From contig NC_134031.1 of assembly GCF_964204645.1 (NCBI RefSeq), positions 8,596,501 to 8,660,500 on the forward strand: a stretch of DNA of 64,000 nucleotides. Direction: 5' to 3'. The notes below the pieces were generated by a model. That model was not told where the DNA came from. It was given only the letters and a program-made list of their open reading frames with translations, and made no database searches. The position numbers were made by a program, and so were the translations under genes. This stretch comes from Tubulanus polymorphus (taxonomy: Eukaryota > Nemertea > Palaeonemertea > Tubulaniformes > Tubulanidae). Positions 55,691 through 64,000 of this stretch are shown here, one piece after another; within the stretch, counting starts at the first letter, position 1, and the number at the start of each line of letters is the position of its first letter.

Positions 55691-58600
55691 ATCAATAAAT
55701 TATGAATTGATCTGATCTGGGTTTCTGGTTGATGTTGATTTTGGCTTTTATGGATTACAAATTCTATAGTGATAAACAATTGATACCTGCAACATGTGTG
55801 TAAATCAAACCTATTCCACTAGTTGCGTGTGTTTCCTAATTAACGGGAGAGTCACTCATGATCCGAGTTATTAGAAAAATAATGTTCATTTAGTTATAGA
55901 AATTCATTGCCTTTTTGGAAATTCTGTAATAATATTTGTTCTGTCCTAATTTTTATTACTGTACGAACCAATGATATGCTTTGTAAATATGATGTAATAA
56001 CATAAATTTGAATTTGAATTAAATTTGAACATGAGAATCAAGCATAACTTGTGTTTTTTCAACTTGTCTTTTGTTAACAGTTCCAGAGTTTCAATTACAA
56101 TCAAATCCAAATTGGCTAAAAAGTACATAGGACTAAATGAAATGAACGGTTAGTTACTGCAAACCTATTCCAGTGTTATGTCGATCGTGTTGAATCACTT
56201 TCCTTGAGTTGAAAGAATCAGATCTTCTATGGTGCAACATCGGTCGAAGAGAGATATCTTGGCGTTGACTGTCCTTGACATTGGAATCAGCATCATACCC
56301 ATTTGAACTGCAAAATATTCATACAACATGAAAACCTACAGTACATGTATACAGTAATCAAACTTTCACCGATGTTGGATATTTGAATGAACGTTGGGCT
56401 TATTTCAGTATTCTAAAGCAGGAAATAATAAGCCCAATAAATAGGCCCTATTCCCATTGGAACAATTGTATAATTCGTACAGCAGCACTTATCAGTCAAG
56501 TATGGAGAAATCGGTATACCAAACCTACGAAGAGCAAAATGTACAGGGCTACAATGATTTCTGGTATACAAGCCGTGACCACATGAACGTTTTGGTTTGA
56601 CTATTAATGTCAGCAGGTCAGAGAAGGCCTGGCCAAATTTAATCACATGGCTCAAATCAATTAGCCTTTCTGCGTGTGAATACTTCACTGTAGTTTTAAA
56701 AATAGGCCTATCGAGTGAATTAGTACAAAGACTGAATTAGACTTTAGGCTAGTCCTGACCAAATCCTATCCATGTTATAATTGCACCAGTTATAGTAACA
56801 TCACTGTAGGGCCGACGAGAGGGAAAAAGTTGTGTTTGTAGTACATAGGCATGGTAGGCTTGTCGTACTCACTTAATACTTAAAATGCTGTTGTTACCTG
56901 TACGTGACTGTACGGTGATTTCTACAGGTTAGCCGTATGTGAGTACGTAGACGCTCAGACTTGCAATATTGGGATTCGAAACCAGACGAAAAAAAATCCA
57001 GTTGTAGTCCAGTGATTTACCCACGGTGCCACAGAACGTAACTGCAGGGTGGATGTAATTTGATTTACAAATAGCCTAGCCTCACCTAACCCAAACTCTA
57101 TTCTTTCACGCATGCGCGTTTGCAGATTATAGGAACTCACGTACGGCGTTTTTAGGGAACTCACGTACGGTTAATCTGTGGATATCACCATACAGTCACG
57201 TACGCATAACAACTTCGTACTTAAAAAATGGTATTGGCTACTATATAATAGGCCTATAGACAAATAAATACCGGTTGGTAGGCTTTCTTAGCTTCCACAC
57301 TTCACAACCGAACCAACTGACCAACCAGTATATTTATTCCCAGTACGCCGGCGCAGGCCTAACACTGTTTGTCAACTGTGTGTACCGTAGTAGGCTATCG
57401 ATAATCACCTGATACTTTTCTGTCGTTTGTTTTCTCTCTGAGACGAACGTGATTCTGCACCGTAATTCTAGTAGCCCTCCGCGACTCAACGACCTTGATT
57501 TAAACTTGATCAATTCAAAATCTGTTTATTGACGCTTTTGGTTACATGAACTGATCAGCAATATACTTAAATGAAATAACCGGAATAACAAGAAATCAAA
57601 AATATTAAAGAAGTAACAAACAAATGCCCATAAACCTGTCAGACAAGCGAACGCCGGACTCGTAAACTATTGGACTCGGACCTGCTGAGCAATAAATTCA
57701 TAAAATTGACTTTGAAATTGATTGTGGAGAAGAGAGGGAATAATTCGATATGCTCTTCCTCATAAAGAAGAGAGAAATTTCGGAAAGAAAACACAACATG
57801 GCTTCTAATTGAACGGAGCCAAATTTCCGATTTTACAGCTGGACAGTGCTTTTATAACGTGGATTTATCAAAATTCCCGTGCAGTATCTGGAGATTAAGT
57901 GAGCTGAAGGATATCATACGGATTGTATCGGCGACAGCGGTAAGGTAAGGAAGCCTTTACACTTTTTACAAAAACTGTGTGGAAAAGGGAAAAAAATAAA
58001 TAATAATAATCACGCGAATTTCAATAGGGTTTTCTGTGAAGAAACAGAAAACCCTAATTAACAACTGATGGAATCCCAAGCAAAGAATCCCTTCAGGTCA
58101 TATGTATGTAAAATGTCAGAAAACCAGTTATTGCTGCTTTACAGCAATATTTTTGCAGTCTAACTTGTTTACGTCTCAGTTGCAGTGGGGCAGGGCGCTC
58201 ATTATAATGCTCACTCAAATCACTTACACTGCAGCCCAACGTTTTTCAGTGTGTAAACTCCATCGTACTCGATCGGTATACAGGGACATTGAGGAATTGA
58301 ATTTTAGGCACCTGAGCCCTCACTTAATTCGAGCAAAAGACCTTAACTGACTTCACAGAATTTGATTATGAGTCGAGGATTTTCTAAATTGCTGAATGCT
58401 TTCTGCTCTGGTTTTAAGATCAATTCAAATTCAATCTTGAATGCACAAAAATTAGTCAAATATATATATATTCATTTTATTGAAAGAAATTCTACTGAAC
58501 ACAGAATTTGAAATGTATGATGTGTTTGTTGATTTATCCAGGCGAAATAATTAAAGCAAAATCAACTGTCAATCAACAAGGTGAAATTTTCATTTATCTT

Positions 58601-59424
58601 CGGATAATTTGTCTACCCCTGATGATACAAGCATTTTGGTTACACCTTTTGAAACCTCAACGCTTTATCTGCACGTGTCAATTAGTCAGCCACAGTCGAT
58701 TTTCATGCCATCTGACCTCTTTCCACCTGTAATTACGCAATCAAATGTAAGAATTACTCAGTTATGTAATATAATAGAGGAGTGAAAGGAAATATAATAG
58801 ATACCTTAGGAGACCAATTTAAATCGTGCGTTTGTCGGGAAAAATCTATTACTACTGTCTCCCAGAGCATAGACCGTTAAGCCATGTGGAATTGGTATTT
58901 CAAGGGCTATTCGGTTTACTCCAAAACAAGTGTCTGATAAACTTTAAAAAGCTTCCGTAGGACTCTTGATGCCCATGAATTATCATCCCATAATAACAAT
59001 GAATCCAATTCTGCATGTACGTTAGCACGACTGATTACTAATCCAAATATTTTAAACATGGCATTAGAAAAAAAAAACAATTACACAAAACGTCAAGTAC
59101 TTACAGCATCTGAGACAGTTGCGCATAAGTTGGCTTTGATTGCCAATGACAAAAAAGCTTGATCTGAAACGTACACTTGCACACTGTGGTTTAAATATAT
59201 TCCCACCAGCTGCGAGAATCCGCAAAGGAATAAAATAAATTGAAATTGAAAGGAATTGAAGACTGTAGTAACCAGTTTATTCCACGATGAATAGCTGGAA
59301 AGGAAGTAATCGAAATAAATAGTCGTATACATGAGTGTAAACCAGCCCCTAACTAACTACTTAGGCTTTCCACTGGCTTTACACACTACATTAAGGGCCT
59401 AAATCTATTCTAGGCGTATCCCCC
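55691..59424. other. No gene firmly identified
   Basis: A minus-strand stretch near 56155-56312 starts after TATTTTGCAG and is open for about 50 codons (NVKDSQRQDISLRPMLHHRR). It could be a 5' exon of the stomatin-like gene, but no homology confirms it. Near 57780-57955 (plus) a possible untranslated first exon ends at AGCGGTAAGG. A short minus-strand interval 59105-59163 has good splice borders but no recognisable product. All three are weak. Confidence 0.25.
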
Positions 59425-59700
59425 AAATAAATTGCCCATGGGCAAAGTGTGGTTAACCTTGAAATCTAGAGGTTGTTTGGAACAAGGGCATTGCTTGAAA
59501 AATCTTTTTAAATCGTGACTTCAAAGTTCCACAAGTTTATATTGTATTTTATCTTTCTTAAAGAATTATTTTGTAGTCAAATGAGACCAAAGATATATAT
59601 TTGGTTACGGTCCACGTCCAAAATTTTGTAGGGTACAGGTTGGCGCGGCAGGGAAACTATTTTATATTTTCAAAAAATAATATGTTTCACAATATGAAAA
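59425..59700 (+). repeat. Repeat T copy
   Basis: From TTGCCCATGGGCAAAGTGTGG, matching the complement of 25060-25290. 59701-60263 shows no gene. Confidence 0.7.
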
Positions 59701-60263
59701 AAATATTAAAATAAGGCCATCCCAAAATAATTGTCTGTTTGCCGTAACACCGAATCAATTTTTCAGGATGAGTCGGCAGGTAGGTAGAAATTTTTTTTGC
59801 AAAATGTTTGGGCAAAAAAAAAATATATTTATCCCCTATTTTACATGGAAACAATATCGAAACAATATAGCGTAGATTTCGAGAATTATTCTAAAATTAT
59901 TACTTCGTCCAGAGCGTCATCTCCGTGTTAAAAATGAAAGAGTACATTGAATATATGCGTGCTTTTACCAGCTTTAATTTAGTCACTTAGAATGAATGGC
60001 AGCTTATTGGAACAATGCCAGTTTCCTGGAAAACTTAAATTAGGCCACATGTCAAGTCATGTTTTCACACGATGCACACTTGAATTCAAACAAAAGTAGC
60101 TCATACGTCGGCAGTTGGTCGGCCGTTTTTATCAAAACTAAAATTTATTTCAATGAATCCCAGAAAAAATGTTTTCACTCGGTACCTGTGAAGTCGGGTC
60201 GGTCGGGTTACGGCAAACAGACCATTAATATGGGATGGCCTAAACTTCATGTGATGTCGCTAT

Positions 60264-61166
60264 ATTAAATATTCAACGCCACCCTCAGATGTGTCATATC
60301 AGAGGGTGGCTGAATATTGGGTCTAGGGAAACCTCTTCCTATGTTGGCCGTGGAAGTTAAAATAAAGGTACAGAAGAAATCGGCTATTAGATCATTTTAA
60401 ATCCTGGAATTTACGACTACAATATTCAGACCTCGACTTATACTTGTAGCTTGCTGCTTAATATATTCAGATCACAAGAAATTACAATTTATTACAAATT
60501 CTATCAAACGGAAAACACAGCGCTCATCTTCTGCTACGATTTTTTAGCCTATTTTCATGTCAAACGTGCACGCATTACAGCATCACCTTTAGTAGTGTAC
60601 TGTACGAGCTTGTGTGTGTGTGGTGCTGTAGCACTCCGCGCGCACGTGGAGGCCTCGTGTAAGTGAATGTTAGCTTACACTTCAATGTCGATCAAAACAA
60701 TCACCGGGTATTAAAATGAAACAATACCTATGGCGGATGTGTGAAATAATTACATCCTCACCAGCAATGAGCATTTGAAATTCGCACGTATACGGCACCT
60801 AGTCCAATGAAATGTTCGCCATTCTATGGCTTGCCCATAATGATTTAGTAGCGCCGGTATTCCCCGTATATCCCCGAAACAGCCAATCCCATTCCGCTCA
60901 TAGAGACGACGCCCCCCAATCGAGGTCATTGCAATTTTATACGCGAGAGCTAAGAATTTTCCCGCCAAAAACAGTTTTTCGTAGAATTTTAACTCAGTTG
61001 ACCATGTCATCGACGGAGATTTGTCACGTCTTCAATCGCATCAATTATAAGTCGTTTAAGCCGAGAACCAATGAAACAAATGCTCACATAAAAAAACGTA
61101 CCGCGATTTTACATGAATTGGATCAATGCCAACCTCATACTGCTGACAAAAGTAAACCAAAAAGCT
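60264..61166 (+). repeat. Repeat R copy 2 (promoter plus first-exon-like module)
   Basis: Same order as copy 3: ATATCAGAGG(C/G)TG, ATTCAGACCTCGAC, GCACGTGGA, ACCGGGTATTAAAATGAAAC, AGCCAATC, TTTTATACGC, TTTCCCGCC (60958-60966). An ATG at 61004 opens SSTEICHVFNRINYKSFKPR, TNETNAHIKKRTAILHEL, DQCQPHTADK. No Penelope insertion is present. Confidence 0.85.
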
Positions 61167-61179
61167 AGGCCGTAAGTAG

Positions 61180-62297
61180 GTAGCCAACAATGATCATAAT
61201 AGAACATGTCAGCAGCTATGATTTTTTAATCAATTGTGATAACAAAGTACACCTCGTTACCAATTTAATATGGAAATACTTAGTTATTCTACTATTCAAT
61301 GCCCCCTGGTGACCATATGCAAAACCCAATGACCTTGAACCTCATCACAATCATAGAACGTGTCTTGAACTACAACTTTGCAATTGATCATGGTAACAAA
61401 ATATGCCCAGGTACCAATCTTATAAGGAAATACTAAGTTATTCTACTATTCAACGCCCCCCTGGTGACCATACAGCATAACTAATGTTCTTGAAACTCAC
61501 CACACTCATAGATGATGTCATGAGCTACAACATTGCAATTGATTGTGGTAACAAAATATGCATTGATAGAATTATAATATAGAAATACTAAGATATTGTA
61601 TAATTCAACGCGCCCTGGTGGAAATATACAAAAACCAATGACCTTGAAAATCACCACAATCGTAGAACATGTTATAAGCTATAACTGTCTAATATATGCT
61701 TAGGTATCAATATAATGTCGAAAAACTTACTGAGTCCTGATGACACCAAGATGGCCACCAATTGCGTCATAATTGGCTGATCAAAAATACCGGTCTCAGG
61801 TATAAAACATCCCTTTCCAAAGAATACCCATCAGCAATTGCAATGAGAAATGGCAAACCAGTAGGAAGCTACAGGACTCAGAATTCTGTCCAAAATTGAC
61901 ATTTTTGATCACTAAAAAGGTCATAGGACAGCGATCTTGAATCCGATCGACCCAATTTTTCTTATGCTGATGGGCCCTTTGGGGATTCATATATACACGA
62001 AAGATCAAGGTAATTGTTCAAAGCGTCTTCAAAATTTCCCTCAAAAAGTTCAAAAACGTGTAAAAAGCGCTGATTTTGGCGAACAACAATGGCTGCCAGT
62101 CCGCCATCTTGATTCTGACAGGGCCAGTTTTTGGGCTGAAGATGTGTCTAGGGTAGATACATGTGTAACCCAAATATCAAGACATTAACTTGAAGCGTCC
62201 TCAAAACTTCCCAAAATAACTTGATTCCGTCTACGGACAGACGACGGACGAAAAGTGAACGCAATAGCCCGCTGGGACTAAAGTCCCAAGTGGGCTA
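61180..62297 (+). repeat. Family H copy with 154-bp units, most complete
   Basis: Tandem units with CTCF-like cores at 61299 (ATGCCCCCTGGTGA), 61454 (one extra C) and 61609 (CGCGCCCTGGTGG), then the whole body and the hairpin at 62265-62297. Repeat R copy 3 starts directly after the hairpin. Confidence 0.85.
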
Positions 62298-62298
62298 A

Positions 62299-63178
62299 AA
62301 ATATTCAAATAAAATTCATATGATATCACATATCAGAGGCTGCCTGAATATTGAGTCTTGGAAACGAAACCTCCTCCAATGTATGGCCGCGGAAGCTAAA
62401 ACCGGGGCGTAGTATTAGATCGTTTTAAATCCTGGAATTTACCACTTCAATATTCAGACCTCGACCTATACCTATAGTTTGCTGCTTAGTATTTTCAGGT
62501 CACAAGAAATTACAATTTATTACAAATCAAACAGAAAACACAGCGCTCATCTTCTGCTACGACGATTATTCAGCCTGTTATCATACCAAACGTGCACGCG
62601 CCATGCAGCGTTACAGCATCACCATATAGTAGTCTGTGTGAGCGTGTGTTTGTGTGTGCAACAGTCTAATGTTAGCGCTCCCACGCACGTGGAAGCCTGG
62701 ACTTTCGCTTCACTTCAATCTCAATCAACACAATCACCGGGTATTAAAATGAAACAATACCTATGGCGATATGTGAAATAATTATATTCTCACCAGCAAT
62801 GTGCATTTAAAATTCGCACATATACGACACCTAGTCCAATGAAACGTTCGCCATTAATGGCTTTCCCATAATTATTTCAGTAGCGCCGGAATTCCCCGTT
62901 AAACCCAAAACAGCCAATCACATTTGCTCGTAGAGACGATGCCCCCCAATCGAGGTCATTGCAATTTTATACGCAAGAGCTAAGAATTTTCCCGCCAAAA
63001 ACAGTTTTTCGTAAACAAAGTTGACCATGTCATCGACGGAGGTTCGTCATGTCTTCAATCGCATCGATTATACATCGTTTAACCCGAGAACCAATGAAAA
63101 AAATCCTCAAAAACGTACTGCGATTTTACATGAATTGGCTCAATGCCAACCTCATACTGCTGACAAAGGCAAACCAAT
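62299..63178 (+). repeat. Repeat R copy 3
   Basis: Uninterrupted copy; the junction TGGAATTTACCACTTCAATA near 62436 is the empty site for the Penelope insertion in copy 1. CCAAT (62914-62930 region), TTTTATACGC, TTTCCCGCC at 62988-62996, then ATG at 63027 with the same short frame, here frame-broken in an A-run near 63100. 63179-63381 has nothing visible. Confidence 0.85.
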
Positions 63179-63381
63179 CATTTAGTAATCAATTATTCAA
63201 TTTCAATCACATATCATTATGAACTGACCCAACTCTAATGATTTCATTATTAGTGTTTAACTTTTACAAATATTGTTGACAATATTATAATTGATTTGAT
63301 GTACGTTTAAATGTTTACGCCAAGTAACCAAATAAAATTGAATCTCATATAGAGTTTTCAATGTTCTTGGAATACATAAGG

Positions 63382-64000
63382 CGCGTTCACACGACGAAAT
63401 TTAGACCGGTCTAAATTTAGTCTAAAGAGCAAACCAGGTCCGGACCAAATTTTGGACCGGTCTAAATATGCGTGTGTGGACAGAAACTGGTACCAGGTCC
63501 GGTCTAAATCATAATTCTGAATCTCTGCGGTATAGATGTCGTGACCTCTGCGGCAGAGTGTGAGTCCAGTTTATTAAGTTTTAAATGCTTTTATTACCGT
63601 TTATATAATTATTCTTAAGAACTGTTTTACCTCCCTATACTATGGAAATGTTTGGAGCGTAATTCGTATTCGTATATCGCAATCATCATCCGTTTTACTG
63701 CCGTGCTTTGAACCATGTTTAAACGACACTTAGAGTTTCAGCGTGATAGAATAAAATTGAATTCGCAAAAATGTCTTAACCTGACAAGAGGATCGAATTG
63801 GTCAAATGTCTTGCTATACTTCGAATCTGGAAGCAAGACTTTATCCAGGTGCAATTGATTATTTAGCAGATGGCGACATCTTGTGGGCCCGGTGACAAGC
63901 GATTTTATTACCGCGTTTCAAAACGCTGTGTGAACGCTCACCAAAATTTGGTCCGGTCTAAATTTGGACCACACCAGGTACGGACCCATTTAGACCGGTC
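63382..64000. mobile_element. MITE with TTTAGACCGGTCTAAATTT ends, cut by the window
   Basis: The left end (GCGCGTTCACACGACGAAAT...) and the sequence near 63928-64000 (GTGTGAACGC...) are inverted copies, each with repeated GACCGGTCTAAAT words. The right end lies outside the window. The middle has no coding frame. Confidence 0.7.

Noticed and set aside
59105-59163. Short interval with good splice borders on the minus strand as an upstream stomatin exon
   Set aside because: None of its three frames resembles stomatin, and no neighbouring exon supports it.
60750-61010. Reverse-strand frame across repeat R (about 86 codons) as a gene
   Set aside because: It reads through the promoter-like part antisense to the conserved ATG frame and is not kept open in the other copies.

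Overview
This is a repeat-rich piece of an animal nuclear genome, most likely a marine invertebrate. One host gene with introns is recognisable: a stomatin-like gene on the minus strand, with exons between 44.79 and 54.25 kb. The rest is a mosaic of nested mobile elements: a Polinton/Maverick, two Ty3/gypsy-type elements, a Penelope-like element, Tigger/pogo and Harbinger-like DNA transposons, MITEs, a tRNA-derived SINE and several unnamed families. The phylum cannot be fixed from the sequence alone.

Layout. 0-7.4 kb: fragments of a dispersed hairpin-ended repeat (family H below), a gag/protease remnant of a Ty3/gypsy-like element with its 3' LTR, and a broken Tigger transposase. 7.397-22.197 kb: an AT-rich Polinton of about 14.8 kb with terminal inverted repeats and a 6-7 bp target duplication (GTTCTT[A]). 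22.2-26.9 kb: a repeat called R here, split by a 5'-truncated Penelope-like element with a hammerhead-like motif, then a Harbinger-like element. 26.88-37.15 kb: a Ty3/gypsy element on the minus strand; its 5' LTR is split by a 2.4 kb insertion. 37.2-44.7 kb: MITEs, a SINE and family H copies. 44.79-54.25 kb: the stomatin-like gene with repeats in its introns. 54.3-64 kb: repeats, including two further R copies and a MITE cut by the window edge.

The Polinton is the centrepiece. It carries protein-primed-type DNA polymerase B, a zinc-finger protein whose C-terminal half resembles the poxvirus/NCLDV late transcription factor VLTF3, minor and major capsid proteins, four small or membrane proteins between them, a chromodomain integrase, an A32-like packaging ATPase, two more uncharacterised proteins and a short reverse-strand gene. 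I found no cysteine protease. PolB is interrupted exactly in its motif C (YFD^TD) by a LAGLIDADG-type intein. Almost every gene starts at a TAAATG (or TAAATAATG) preceded by a T-run, the layout of poxvirus-type late promoters. Three genes (PolB, the VLTF3-like regulator, the reverse-strand gene) share a further identical upstream box that is also part of the terminal repeat. Together these suggest a self-contained viral late-transcription programme in the element. This copy is dead: PolB, the regulator, both capsid genes, the integrase and two others each carry at least one frameshift or stop, while the ATPase and small membrane genes are open.

Other noteworthy points: a pair of 56-bp mutually exclusive exons in the stomatin-like gene; 154-bp tandem units in family H that spread a CTCF-like core motif; a three-copy module R with CCAAT, E2F-like and start-codon/first-exon-like sequence; and two hammerhead ribozyme-like motifs.
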